From Opitutus sp. GAS368 (GTDB lineage Bacteria > Verrucomicrobiota > Verrucomicrobiia > Opitutales > Opitutaceae), in the NCBI GenBank assembly GCA_945874455.1, contig CAMCHO010000001.1:1-64000 (forward strand): a stretch of 64,000 nucleotides of DNA, read 5' to 3'. The notes beneath the pieces are model-generated. The model was not told the DNA's origin. It did not search any database and saw nothing but the letters and a program-made list of their open reading frames with translations. This document shows, piece after piece, positions 8,747 through 19,518 of this stretch. Position 1 is the first letter of the stretch. Every line of letters starts with the position of its first letter. Both the position numbers and the translations under genes were made by a program.

Positions 8747-9022
8747 TTAGATTTCCTTGCGAGTCATGCCACCGTGCGACTTGAAGTTACGGGTGAGTGC
8801 AAATTCGCCAAGTTTGTGGCCAACCATGTTTTCCGTAATGTATACGGCTGTAAACATCTTGCCATTGTGAACGCTAAACGTGTGGCCGATGAAGTCGGGG
8901 GTGATCGTCGAGCGGCGGGACCAGGTTTGAATGGGCTTCTTGGCGCCGGCTTTAACAGCCTTCTCGATTTTTTCGAGGAGGTGGTAGTCGACAAAGAAAC
9001 CTTTTTTGATGGAACGTGCCAT
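8747..9022 (-). CDS. rpsS: 30S ribosomal protein S19
   Basis: S19 binds the head of the small subunit near the A site and S13. The 91-residue protein starts [18 protein letters not shown] and contains the hallmark [20 protein letters not shown], with [16 protein letters not shown] near the end. It follows rplB by 18 nt. Unusually, rplV is not its direct downstream neighbour. Confidence 0.98.
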   Translation of the reverse strand: MARSIKKGFFVDYHLLEKIEKAVKAGAKKPIQTWSRRSTITPDFIGHTFSVHNGKMFTAVYITENMVGHKLGEFALTRNFKSHGGMTRKEI

Positions 9023-9040
9023 GGTGCGAAAAGGGGCGGG

Positions 9041-9907
9041 TTACTTCTGGTTGCGCGGCTTGCGGCCGTTATGGTGAACGATAATCGAATTATTCGACAG
9101 TTTGGTGCGGCGACGCGTCGGGAAACCCTTCGCGAGCTGGCCCCATGGCGAGACGAGTTGTTGACGACCACCGCCACCCTTGGATTTGCCCTGACCGCCA
9201 CCGTTGGGGTGGTCGACCGGGTTCATCGCCATACCGCGGACGTGAGGACGCTTGCCGAGCCAGCGGGCGCGACCGGCCTTGCCGAGCGACTGCTTGTTAT
9301 GATCGCCGTTACCGACAACACCGATCGTGGCTCGGCAGTTGGCATGTACGTAACGAAATTCACCTGAAGGCATCTTGAGTTGCGCCTTCAATCCTTCGAC
9401 ACCGATCAGCTCGAGACTCGAACCGGCAGTGCGCGCAATCTGCGCTCCGCGTCCTGGGAGGAGTTCAACACAATGCAGCAGGGTTGAGGGCGGAATGAGA
9501 TGCAACGGGAAGTTGTTACCGACATTGAAATCATTCGTGGTCGCCTTGTTTGATGCAAAGATCGTAGCACCTACGGCGAGCCCTTCGGGGGCAATGATGT
9601 AGCGTTTCTCACCGTTGGTGTAGGCAACCAGGGCGATATTGGCGGACCGGTTCGGATCATACTCGATCGCCTGCACTTTGGCAGGCATGTCGAGCACGTC
9701 ACGACGGAAATCGATGATCCGATAAAGCTGCTTGTGACCGCCGCCACGATGACGGGAAGTGACGCGACCGTAAACGTTGCGCCCACCGGTCTTGTGTTTG
9801 TTCTCCGTCAGGGCGCGTTGCGGGCGCTCCTTCGAGAGACCCTTCTCCATATTCAGAGAAGTAAAGCGGCCGGAAGGCGTAAGCGGGCGAAATGAGTGAA
9901 TTGGCAT
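9041..9907 (-). CDS. rplB: 50S ribosomal protein L2
   Basis: L2 is essential for subunit association and peptidyl transferase activity. The 288-residue product has the ENKHKTGGRNVYGRVTSRHR N-terminal region, and the C-terminal active-site segment RPHVRGMAMNPVDHPNGGGQ, which contains the conserved histidine. It is slightly longer than the usual ~275 through the N-terminal ten residues. It follows rplW by 32 nt. Confidence 0.98.
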   Translation of the reverse strand: MPIHSFRPLTPSGRFTSLNMEKGLSKERPQRALTENKHKTGGRNVYGRVTSRHRGGGHKQLYRIIDFRRDVLDMPAKVQAIEYDPNRSANIALVAYTNGEKRYIIAPEGLAVGATIFASNKATTNDFNVGNNFPLHLIPPSTLLHCVELLPGRGAQIARTAGSSLELIGVEGLKAQLKMPSGEFRYVHANCRATIGVVGNGDHNKQSLGKAGRARWLGKRPHVRGMAMNPVDHPNGGGQGKSKGGGGRQQLVSPWGQLAKGFPTRRRTKLSNNSIIVHHNGRKPRNQK

Positions 9908-9939
9908 GGTGGGTATTCTCTGGATGAGACGAGTTCGGG

Positions 9940-10221
9940 TTAGACGAGCTCGATTTTATCGCCGGCCTTGAGGGTGACGATGGCCTTCTTATAGTCAGAA
10001 CCAATGCTGGGGCGGCCCACGCGACTCTTCTTGTTTTTACCGCGGATCGTCATGGTGTTAACCCGACGCACAGTCACCTTGAAGGTCTGCTCGACCGCCT
10101 GGGCAATCTGATGCTTATTTGCATCCTTGAAGACCTCGAAGGTATATTGACCGAGCAATGAGCTCAGCTTGTTAGATTTTTCCGAAAGGCGGACGAATTT
10201 GAGAACTTTATCGGCGTTCAT
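9940..10221 (-). CDS. rplW: 50S ribosomal protein L23
   Basis: L23 stands at the exit tunnel and is the main docking site for trigger factor. The 93-residue product has [19 protein letters not shown] and the loop [17 protein letters not shown], typical of the family. Its ATG overlaps the rplD stop by one base (TAATG), which suggests coupled translation. Confidence 0.97.
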   Translation of the reverse strand: MNADKVLKFVRLSEKSNKLSSLLGQYTFEVFKDANKHQIAQAVEQTFKVTVRRVNTMTIRGKNKKSRVGRPSIGSDYKKAIVTLKAGDKIELV

Positions 10222-10856
10222 TAGTTCTTTCCTCCATTGACGCGGGCGAGAATGGTCTCGAGCGCCTTGGTGCTGACGATGATTTTCTTGTATTGAGCGA
10301 GATCGAGCGTGTTGAGCTTCGAAGCATCCTGCAGGGAAACGCGTTCAATATTGCGCGCGGCGCGAGCGGTCGCGACCGCGAACGGAGCGTCGACCAACAG
10401 CAATTTGCCCTTCGAGCAGATGCGACCAAGGATCACGTCAACCGACTTCGTCTTCGCGGGAGCGGCTACGAATGCTTCGATCACCGCGATCTCACCAGCG
10501 ATCGCGCGATCAAAGAGAGCGCGACTGAAAGCGAGGTCTTTGACCTTACCATTGATCTTCTTCGAGTAGTCGCGGGGCTTGGGTCCGAAGACCACGCCAC
10601 CACCACCCCACAGAGGAGAACGGATGGAACCGGCGCGAGCGCGACCGGTGCCCTTTTGACGCCAAGGCTTTTTGCCACCGCCGCGAACTTCGCCGCGAGT
10701 CTTGGTGGAATGGGTGCCCTGCCGGTTGTTGGCATTGATGGCAACGATAACTTCCTTCACAGCCTGGAGGCCCTTGTCGCCTTCAAACGTGGGGATGTTC
10801 GCGAAATCTTTTTCGCTGCTGGTCGTGCCGTCGGAACTATAAACAGTGAGTTTCAT
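10221..10856 (-). CDS. rplD: 50S ribosomal protein L4
   Basis: L4 is an exit-tunnel protein and, in enterobacteria, an autoregulator of the S10 operon. The 211-residue product has the tunnel loop region [20 protein letters not shown] then [20 protein letters not shown], which is diagnostic. Length is normal. It lies 15 nt after rplC and overlaps rplW by one base. Confidence 0.98.
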   Translation of the reverse strand: MKLTVYSSDGTTSSEKDFANIPTFEGDKGLQAVKEVIVAINANNRQGTHSTKTRGEVRGGGKKPWRQKGTGRARAGSIRSPLWGGGGVVFGPKPRDYSKKINGKVKDLAFSRALFDRAIAGEIAVIEAFVAAPAKTKSVDVILGRICSKGKLLLVDAPFAVATARAARNIERVSLQDASKLNTLDLAQYKKIIVSTKALETILARVNGGKN

Positions 10857-10871
10857 GTCTGGATTTCCGGA

Positions 10872-11600
10872 TTATTTCTTGGCGGCAGGCTTGGCGACGG
10901 GCTTAGCGGCTGGCTTCGCACCGGCTTTGGCGGCGACGACGGTAGCGGCGATCACGGGTAGCGCGCGCTGTCCTTTGATGGCAGAGCGAACGACGACATC
11001 GTCGCCGTTGGCTCCGGGGATCGCGCCCTTGACGAGAATGAGATTCTTGTCGGCGATGATCCTGACGACCCGCAGATTCTGAACCGTGCGGGAATCAGTG
11101 CCCATATGTCCGGGCATCGCTTGATTCTTCCATACGCGACCAGGCGTCTGGCGCATACCAACCGAACCGATACGGCGATGGAACATCGAGCCGTGCGTAG
11201 CGGGACCTCCCGCGACGCGAAAGCGCTTGACGACGCCTTGGAAGCCTTTGCCCTTACTGGTACCAGAGACATCGACGAGTTGACCTTCGGTGAAGGTCGC
11301 GACGGTTACTATATCGCCCACCTTGAGAGTCGGAGCCGCCGTGAGGCGAACTTCACTCAGGACGCGAGGCGCGACTTCGAGGCCAGCCTTGTGAGCGTGC
11401 CCAAGTTCACCAGCCGCGGTGTTCTTTGGTTTCTTTGTGGCGAAACCAATTTGGACGGCATGATAGCCATCAGTTTCGAGGGTCTTGACCTGGACGACTG
11501 AACAGGGTCCGGCTTCGACCACGGAGACGGGAACTAAGACGTTTTGAGCGTCGTAGACCTGCGTCATCCCGATTTTTTTGCCGAGGAGCGATGAGATCAT
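10872..11600 (-). CDS. rplC: 50S ribosomal protein L3 with Ala/Lys/Pro tail
   Basis: L3 starts large-subunit assembly and reaches the peptidyl transferase centre. The protein has the start GKKIGMTQVYD, and the central loop KGKGFQGVVKRFRVAGGPATHGS followed by SVGMRQTPGRVWKNQAMPGHMG, both diagnostic. At 242 residues it exceeds the usual ~210 because of a low-complexity C-terminal tail of repeated AKPxAKP units (from about residue 220). A 114-nt gap precedes it after rpsJ. Confidence 0.97.
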   Translation of the reverse strand: MISSLLGKKIGMTQVYDAQNVLVPVSVVEAGPCSVVQVKTLETDGYHAVQIGFATKKPKNTAAGELGHAHKAGLEVAPRVLSEVRLTAAPTLKVGDIVTVATFTEGQLVDVSGTSKGKGFQGVVKRFRVAGGPATHGSMFHRRIGSVGMRQTPGRVWKNQAMPGHMGTDSRTVQNLRVVRIIADKNLILVKGAIPGANGDDVVVRSAIKGQRALPVIAATVVAAKAGAKPAAKPVAKPAAKK

Positions 11601-11714
11601 GGGCTAAGTGGTAGGTGGAAATATTTCCGTTTAACGACCTACATTAGATGAAACCTGGCGGTACCACGAAGGGCACACAGGCAACTGCTAACGTTGAAAG
11701 TTAAGAGAGCGTTC

Positions 11715-12023
11715 TCAGACGTTGATAGTGATGTCCACGCCGGACGGTAGGTTGAGCTTCTTGAGTTCGTCGACGGTTTGTGCGGTCGGCTCAATGATGT
11801 CGATCAGACGCTTGTGCGTGCGCGTCTCAAACTGCTCCATGGATTTCTTGTCCACGTGCGGGGAGCGGTTGACAGAGAGTTTCTCGATGCGGGTGGGCAA
11901 AGGAATGGGGCCGGAGACTCGTGCGCCGGAGCGCTTAGCTGTCTCGACGATATCCTGGGCGGACTGGTCGATGACACGATAGTCGAACCCTTGGAGTTTA
12001 ATGCGGATGCGTTGGCCTTTCAT
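11715..12023 (-). CDS. rpsJ: 30S ribosomal protein S10
   Basis: S10 is a head protein of the 30S subunit that also works with NusB in antitermination. The 102-residue product starts [20 protein letters not shown] and contains [25 protein letters not shown] in family order. The frame is open further upstream (to 12317) but there it overlaps fusA, so the start at 12023, 19 nt after fusA, is chosen. It directly follows fusA because tuf is absent. Confidence 0.97.
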   Translation of the reverse strand: MKGQRIRIKLQGFDYRVIDQSAQDIVETAKRSGARVSGPIPLPTRIEKLSVNRSPHVDKKSMEQFETRTHKRLIDIIEPTAQTVDELKKLNLPSGVDITINV

Positions 12024-12042
12024 AGCGAAAAAAGAACGGTGT

Positions 12043-14238
12043 TTAAGTGCGGGCTGGGCCCTTGGCGTTGGTCTCGACGATCTTGGCCAAGAGCGAATTT
12101 GGAACCTGCTCGAAGTGCGATGGTGTGATTCCAGCGCTGGCACGGCCTTTAGAAAGCGAGCGAATGTCGGTGACGTAGCCGAAAAGTAATTCGAGGGGCA
12201 CGTGAGCGGTAATGATACAGGCACCCATCTTGTTTTCCATGCCTTGGATCTGGCCGCGGCGACGATTGATGTCACCCATAAGATCACCTTGGTATTCCTC
12301 AGGGGTGGTAACTTCAACGGCCATGATCGGCTCGAGCAGAATAGGAGTCGCTTGTTTCATCGCGTCCTTGAACGCAAAGATTCCAGCCATTTTGAAGGCG
12401 AGCTCAGACGAGTCGACCTCGTGGAAGGAACCATCGGTGATCCGGATAATCACATCAACCACGGGGAATCCCGCCACCACGCCGTTGTTGGCACCTTCGA
12501 GGATACCTTCAGTCGCGGGCTTGATGAATTCTTTGGGAATCGATCCACCCACGGTTTCGTTGATGACCTCAACGCCTTTGCCCTTTTCAGCCGGCTCCAT
12601 CTTAATGCATACGTGACCATATTGGCCCTTACCACCGGACTGGCGGATGAATTTCCCTTCGCCGTCCGAGGAAGTCTTGACGGTTTCGCGGTAGGCGATT
12701 TGTGGCTTTCCAGCAGTCGCCTCAACCTTGAACTCGCGCTTCATGCGGTCGCGGATGATGTCCAAATGCAGCTCACCCATGCCCGCGAGAATCGTTTGCC
12801 CAGTGTCTTGGTCCGTCTTGACACGGAGAGTGGGATCCTCGGCGACGAGGCGCTGGAGCGCAGTGCCCATCTTTTCCTGGTCGGCCTTGGAGTTCGGCTC
12901 GATCGACATCGAGATAACGGGCTCGGGAAAGGACGGCGGCTCCAGACGGATGTCGAAGTCTTCGTCACACAGCGTATCGCCAGTGATGACATCTTTAACG
13001 CCAACGACGGCACAGATGTCCCCTGAGTAGGCCATATCGATTTCCTCGCGCTCAATCGCGCGCATTAGGACGAGGCGAGAAACACGCTCGGTGCGACGGG
13101 TACGCGGATTATACAGAGGCATTCCACGTGGGAGCGTGCCGGTGTAGACGCGGAAAAACACGAGACGCCCCACGAACGGGTCGTTCCAAAGCTTGAAGGC
13201 GAGTCCAGCGAGTTTGGCCTTGTCGTTGACGACGGCCTCGACGGCTTTTCCGTCGGTGTCCAAGCCTTGCATCGGCGGAACGTCGATCGGACTCGGCAGG
13301 AAATTAACGACGCAATCAAGCAGACGCTGAACACCTTTTTTCTTGTAGGCGGAACCGGGAATAACGCCGGTAAACTGGAGGGAGATGGTCGCCTTGCGGA
13401 CGCCAAGCAACAGCTCAGGCACGGAAATCTCATGCCCGTTAAGATATTTTTCGGCGATTACATCATCGAAATCGCAGACAGCCTCGATGAGCTTGTCGCG
13501 ATATTCCTTAGCCTGAGCGACCAAGTTGTCGGGAATCGCCATCGTAACCGGATTCAAACCGAGCAAATCATCCGGATTTTCATCGAATGAATAGGCGACG
13601 TTTTGAACGAGATCGATGAGACCCGTGAAATTTTCTTCCTTGCCGATGGGCAAAAAGATGGGGTGGGCATTCGCCTTAAGCTTCTCGCGCATCTCGGAGA
13701 CAGCGCGGAAAAAATCAGCTCCCGTTCGGTCCATCTTATTGATGAATGCAACGCGCGGAACTTTGTATTTGTTCGCCTGACGCCACACCGTCTCAGACTG
13801 CGGCTGAACGCCGGCGACTGCGCAGAATACTGCGACCGCACCATCCAAGACGCGAAGTGAACGCTCGACCTCGGCCGTAAAGTCAACGTGGCCAGGAGTG
13901 TCGATGATATTAATGCGCTGCTTGATCCCCTGCCACGGGCCCCACGAAGCGTTCCATGCACAAGAAATAGCGGCAGCGGTGATGGTGATGCCACGTTCGC
14001 GCTCCTGTTCCATCCAATCGGTGACCGTATTGCCCTCATGGACATCGCCCATTTTGTGCACAGCACCTGAATAAAAGAGAATGCGCTCGGTCGTGGTCGT
14101 CTTGCCGGCATCAATGTGCGCGGCGATACCGATGTTGCGAGTCCATTCCAATGGAAACGGACGGTCCTTCGAATTAACGGAGGAAACGTGTGCCTTGTCG
14201 GTGACGACAAGAATGGCAGGTGCGGCTGAAGCAGACAT
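12043..14238 (-). CDS. fusA: Elongation factor G
   Basis: EF-G is the GTPase that moves tRNAs and mRNA through the ribosome. The 731-residue product has G1 [15 protein letters not shown]3 DTPGHVDF, G4 INKMD, and the later domains including [14 protein letters not shown] and [17 protein letters not shown]. It is longer than the usual ~700: about 33 residues precede the first strand, and there is a small insertion ([14 protein letters not shown]) between G2 and G3. It lies 24 nt after rpsG and 19 nt before rpsJ; no tuf gene lies between. Confidence 0.98.
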   Translation of the reverse strand: MSASAAPAILVVTDKAHVSSVNSKDRPFPLEWTRNIGIAAHIDAGKTTTTERILFYSGAVHKMGDVHEGNTVTDWMEQERERGITITAAAISCAWNASWGPWQGIKQRINIIDTPGHVDFTAEVERSLRVLDGAVAVFCAVAGVQPQSETVWRQANKYKVPRVAFINKMDRTGADFFRAVSEMREKLKANAHPIFLPIGKEENFTGLIDLVQNVAYSFDENPDDLLGLNPVTMAIPDNLVAQAKEYRDKLIEAVCDFDDVIAEKYLNGHEISVPELLLGVRKATISLQFTGVIPGSAYKKKGVQRLLDCVVNFLPSPIDVPPMQGLDTDGKAVEAVVNDKAKLAGLAFKLWNDPFVGRLVFFRVYTGTLPRGMPLYNPRTRRTERVSRLVLMRAIEREEIDMAYSGDICAVVGVKDVITGDTLCDEDFDIRLEPPSFPEPVISMSIEPNSKADQEKMGTALQRLVAEDPTLRVKTDQDTGQTILAGMGELHLDIIRDRMKREFKVEATAGKPQIAYRETVKTSSDGEGKFIRQSGGKGQYGHVCIKMEPAEKGKGVEVINETVGGSIPKEFIKPATEGILEGANNGVVAGFPVVDVIIRITDGSFHEVDSSELAFKMAGIFAFKDAMKQATPILLEPIMAVEVTTPEEYQGDLMGDINRRRGQIQGMENKMGACIITAHVPLELLFGYVTDIRSLSKGRASAGITPSHFEQVPNSLLAKIVETNAKGPART

Positions 14239-14262
14239 GAGAAGAGGGCTGATTGACTGACC

Positions 14263-14736
14263 TTACCAGCGGAGATGGGCGAAGGCGCGATTGGCCTGGG
14301 CCATCTTATGAGTGTCTTCCTTTTTCTTCACGACGCCACCAGTGTTATTGTAGGCATCAACGATCTCGGCTGCGAGCGCGTCCTTCATCGTCACGCCCTT
14401 ACGACCGTGAGCGGCAGCGACGATCCAACGAAGCGCAAGAGATTCCTGACGTTCAAACGAAATTTCGATTGGCACCTGGTAGGTCGCACCACCGACGCGG
14501 CGGCTCTTCACCTCAAGGCGAGGACGGGCGTTTTCCAACGCGCCGAGGAGCAAATCAACCGGATCACCTTTTTCGAGTTTCTCGGAGACCTTTTCAAACG
14601 CGCCGTAGACGATGCGCTGGGCAAGATTCTTCTTGCCGCTCTTCATGATGACATTGACGAGATGCGCCACGAGTGGGCTCTTGTAGCGGGCATCTGGAAC
14701 GACTTGACGTTTATCGGCTCTGTGACGGCGTGACAT
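14263..14736 (-). CDS. rpsG: 30S ribosomal protein S7
   Basis: S7 initiates assembly of the 30S head and contacts the E site. The 157-residue product starts [20 protein letters not shown] and has the family segments [34 protein letters not shown] and NRAFAHLRW at the C-terminus. Length is standard. It lies 27 nt after rpsL. Confidence 0.98.
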   Translation of the reverse strand: MSRRHRADKRQVVPDARYKSPLVAHLVNVIMKSGKKNLAQRIVYGAFEKVSEKLEKGDPVDLLLGALENARPRLEVKSRRVGGATYQVPIEISFERQESLALRWIVAAAHGRKGVTMKDALAAEIVDAYNNTGGVVKKKEDTHKMAQANRAFAHLRW

Positions 14737-14763
14737 GACGAAATAGTTTAGATAAGACGCGGG

Positions 14764-15144
14764 TTACTTGGCAGCCTTCGGACGTTTGACACCGGATTTA
14801 GAACGGGAACGCCGACGTTTTTCGACGCCAGTAGCGTCCAGAGTTCCACGTACGATGTGATAGCGCACACCGGGGAGATCCTTCACGCGGCCGCCGCGGA
14901 CGAGCACGATAGAGTGCTCTTGAAGGTTGTGGCCCTCGTCGGGGATGTAAGAGATTACTTCGTTGCCATTCGTCAGGCGCACCTTGGCGACCTTACGGAT
15001 AGCGGAGTTCGGCTTCTTCGGAGTGCGGGTCATCACCTGCACGCACACGCCACGACGAAAAGGGTTACCGTCTAGCGCGGGCGACTTCGATTTGATGCGC
15101 ACCCTACGGCGACCTTTGCGCACTAATTGGTTGATTGTTGGCAT
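14764..15144 (-). CDS. rpsL: 30S ribosomal protein S12
   Basis: S12 monitors codon-anticodon pairing in the decoding site. The 126-residue product starts [13 protein letters not shown] and carries both conserved loops, [20 protein letters not shown] and [18 protein letters not shown]. The lysines at the classical streptomycin-resistance sites look wild type. It is the first gene of the superoperon; no Shine-Dalgarno sequence is obvious before its ATG. Confidence 0.98.
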   Translation of the reverse strand: MPTINQLVRKGRRRVRIKSKSPALDGNPFRRGVCVQVMTRTPKKPNSAIRKVAKVRLTNGNEVISYIPDEGHNLQEHSIVLVRGGRVKDLPGVRYHIVRGTLDATGVEKRRRSRSKSGVKRPKAAK

Positions 15145-15666
15145 ACGAGTGAAGCGGAATTACAGAGAGAGAATTGGAGAAAAGAGGGAGACCCTACCGC
15201 CCACCGAAAACTCGGCAAGAACTTTCTGGCATAAAATAAGAAATACTCGGATCGGCCCGACAAGCGCCATGCGCACGGCGTAAAAATACCGCCAAGAAAA
15301 ATTCAACGCCCCGCGCTAACTCGCCAGATTGCGAGGCGCTGGGAGAGTGGGTCAACGCGGATGATGCTGCGAGATTTTCACGGGACGGCGGACGGCACCC
15401 CAGCAGGGAGGTAGGGCCAAATGCGACAAACCTTCTCAGTCTTTCGACGCGGGCTCGCGGAGTTTAGCCACAGCTGTTATCCCTAGGAATATCGGCAGCG
15501 ATGATTCTCAGGGAGAGATCCCCGGGCCGAAGGATACAGGTCTTTGCTGGTATTTGCCGCTAACGAGTCGACGCCAAAACCGAATCGCTGAGTCACTCAC
15601 TTGCGAACAAAAATGTTTTGTCGGAGAGTCGAATCCTCGAGGTCGGGCTAGCGCACACCAACTCGC
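15145..15666 (-). other. Long leader/intergenic region upstream of the ribosomal superoperon
   Basis: These 522 bases separate the FAD oxidoreductase stop from the rpsL start on the same strand. I see no coding frame with good codon usage, no tRNA and no clear intrinsic terminator. It should contain the promoter and any leader control site of the superoperon. Confidence 0.6.
15234..15263 (-). promoter_or_regulatory. Candidate sigma-70-type promoter for rpsL operon
   Basis: On the minus strand a TTGTCG hexamer (15258-15263) is followed after 18 bases by TTATTT (15234-15239), about 90 bases upstream of the rpsL ATG. The -10 match is weak, so this is only a candidate. Confidence 0.25.
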
Positions 15667-17379
<1,713 letters not shown>

Positions 17380-17489
17380 CCCCGATGGTGTAGCGGACCG
17401 TGCTGGCCTGTGTCGAGTGTCAGTCCGGTTACGATGAGACTTTCGGCGTTACCGCTCGCCCTGCGCCGCGTCTCGCCAAACCTACTTCC

Positions 17490-19067
17490 ATGTCGCCTCC
17501 GCTCTTCCCACTCCTCGACGCCCGCCAACTCTCCCGCCGCTCCTTCCTCGCTGGGTCCACCTCCTTCGCCGCCGCTGCGCTGCTGTCCACCCGCGCGCGC
17601 GGCGCCGTGGCCGCCACGCCTAAATTCTCGGCGTATCCATTTTCCTTGGGCATCGCATCCGGCGACCCACTCCCCGACGGCGTCGTCCTGTGGACCCGCC
17701 TTGCGCCCAAACCGCTCGAAGCCGGCGGTGGTGTGCCGCCCGAGGCCATCGAGGTCTCCTGGCAAATCGCCGACGACGAAGCCATGAGCCGCATCGTCCA
17801 AGCCGGCACCGCCGTCGCCAATCCGTCGTGGGCGCACTCCGTCCATGTCGAGGTCAGCGGCCTCCGCCCCGCACGTTGGTATTGGTATCGCTTCAAGGTT
17901 GGCACCGAACTCAGCCCGACCGGCCGCACCCGCACCGCCCCACTGGCCGATGCTCTCCCCGCGCGCCTCCGCTTCGCCTTCGCCTCCTGCCAACACTACG
18001 AGACCGGCCTCTTCACCGCTTACGACCACCTCGCCCGCGAGGACCTCGATCTCGTCGTCCATCTGGGCGACTACATTTACGAAGGTGCCGCCAACGACCA
18101 ACGCGTGCGCCGCCACAACAGCCCCGAGATCCTCCAGCTCGACGACTACCGTGCCCGCTACGCCCTCTACAAATCCGATCCCTCACTCCAGCGCGCCCAT
18201 GCCATCGCCCCATGGATCGTCACGTGGGACGACCACGAAGTCGTCAACAACTACGCGGGCGACATTCCCGATAAACCGTCCACCAAGCCGGCGTTCCTAC
18301 TCCGCCGCGCCGCCGCCTATCAAGCCTACTTCGAGCATATGCCGCTCCGCCGCTCCGCACAGCCCCACGGCCCCGATATGCTCCTGTATCGCTCTCTCCA
18401 TTACGGTCGCCTCGCGCAGTTTCACGTCCTCGACACCCGCCAATACCGCACCGACCAGCCGCAGGGCGACGGCGTGAAACCCACACACCCTGTGCTGATG
18501 GACCCCCAGGGCACCGCCCTCGGCGAACGCCAACGCGACTGGCTCTTCACCGGACTCACGCGCTCCCCCGCAACGTGGAACGTCCTCGCCCAGCAGATCA
18601 TGTTCGCCCGCGTCGACAGAACCCGCGGCCCCGCCATCGGCTACAGCATGGACCAATGGCCCGGCTACGAATTCGAGCGCCGCCGCCTCCTCCGTCATTT
18701 CGCGGATAAAAAAATCAAAAACCCCGTCGTACTCACCGGCGACATCCATTCCAACTGGGCCAATGAACTCATCGCCGACTTCGATCAACTCGATTCACAG
18801 AGTGTGGGCACCGAATTTGTCGGCACGTCGATCAGCTCGGGTGGTGATGGCACCGAGACGCCAAAAACCAACAGTGAACTTCTCGCTGAAAATCCCTTCG
18901 TGAAATTCCACAATACCGAGCGTGGCTACGTGCGCTGCGAGCTGACACCGCAGCACTGGCGCACTGATTACCGCACCGTACCCTTCATCACCAAACCCGG
19001 CGCCCCGCTCAACACGCGCGCCAGCTTCGTAGTCGAGTCCGGCCGACCCATTCTCCAACGGGTCTGA
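17490..19067 (+). CDS. PhoD-family alkaline phosphatase (Tat-exported)
   Basis: This periplasmic metallophosphatase should cleave phosphate mono- or diesters. The start at 17490 places the Tat motif SRRSFLAGS at residues 13-21; the frame extends upstream without a signal. PhoD features in order are the Fn3-like N-terminal domain (GIASGDPLPDGVVLWTRL), the metal-binding core FAFASCQHYETG, VVHLGDYIYEG and VTWDDHEVVNNYAG, and the later VVLTGDIHSNWANEL. The length of 525 residues fits the family. It is transcribed away from the FAD oxidoreductase; a phosphate-starvation promoter could not be identified by eye. Confidence 0.92.
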   Translation: MSPPLFPLLDARQLSRRSFLAGSTSFAAAALLSTRARGAVAATPKFSAYPFSLGIASGDPLPDGVVLWTRLAPKPLEAGGGVPPEAIEVSWQIADDEAMSRIVQAGTAVANPSWAHSVHVEVSGLRPARWYWYRFKVGTELSPTGRTRTAPLADALPARLRFAFASCQHYETGLFTAYDHLAREDLDLVVHLGDYIYEGAANDQRVRRHNSPEILQLDDYRARYALYKSDPSLQRAHAIAPWIVTWDDHEVVNNYAGDIPDKPSTKPAFLLRRAAAYQAYFEHMPLRRSAQPHGPDMLLYRSLHYGRLAQFHVLDTRQYRTDQPQGDGVKPTHPVLMDPQGTALGERQRDWLFTGLTRSPATWNVLAQQIMFARVDRTRGPAIGYSMDQWPGYEFERRRLLRHFADKKIKNPVVLTGDIHSNWANELIADFDQLDSQSVGTEFVGTSISSGGDGTETPKTNSELLAENPFVKFHNTERGYVRCELTPQHWRTDYRTVPFITKPGAPLNTRASFVVESGRPILQRV

Positions 19068-19103
19068 AGCCGGGCCTCCGGGCCGCCCTCCTCGCGTCTC
19101 GTT

Positions 19104-19151
19104 GCGCCGCGCTATTGCTGCGCCGCGCTATTGCTGCGCCGCGCCATTGCC
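19104..19151 (+). repeat. Tandem repeat, 3 x 16 bp
   Basis: Three consecutive copies of the unit GCGCCGCGCTATTGCT; the third copy has two changes near its end. Confidence 0.85.
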
Positions 19152-19352
19152 GCGCGCGCCCTCCACGGCCTTCAGGGCATCCGCACATCCGTGTCCATCC
19201 GTAGTTAAGAAACGGATCGACATCATTCCGCCTCTCCTTCCTTCGCCGCCCGCTCGTTGCCCGCGCCCCACCTCCTGAAATTTCCGACTTCAAACATTTT
19301 CTTGCCCACACCCTGATACGTCACCCGCTCTCTGATATCCCCACCGCTCTCC

Positions 19353-19384
19353 AGATTCGCTCTGCAGATTCGCTCTGCAGATTC
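19353..19384 (+). repeat. Tandem repeat, 2.4 x 13 bp
   Basis: Two perfect copies of AGATTCGCTCTGC and a partial third copy (AGATTC). Confidence 0.8.
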
Positions 19385-19518
19385 CAGGCTTCCCCACCCT
19401 TACTTCCCCCGCTTTCCTCACTCTCCCCCCATTCCCTGCCCTCACTGTCTTCCCTGCCCTCCCGGTCTTTTCGCCTCCGCCGTTACCGTCCTCGCTCCGC
19501 TTCGTCTTCCCCTCACCC

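Larger units (their letters stand above)
19068..19518. other. Repeat-rich intergenic region between PhoD-like and DUF1501 genes
   Basis: No convincing gene is present in these 451 bases. The region holds two separate tandem repeats (19104-19151 and 19353-19384) followed by a long pyrimidine-rich stretch that runs up to the DUF1501 start. Confidence 0.6.

Noticed and set aside
15480..15500. A TAGGGATAACAG-like string on the minus strand resembling part of a homing-endonuclease site
   Set aside because: Only 12 of 18 bases match and no intron, intein or endonuclease gene is nearby; taken as chance.
15500..15545. CTCAGGGAGAGA and CCGAAGGA fragments reminiscent of a glycine riboswitch
   Set aside because: The order and spacing do not fit the consensus and no glycine-related gene follows.
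15595..15640. A T-loop-like TCGAATC suggesting a tRNA
   Set aside because: No acceptor, D or anticodon stem could be formed around it.
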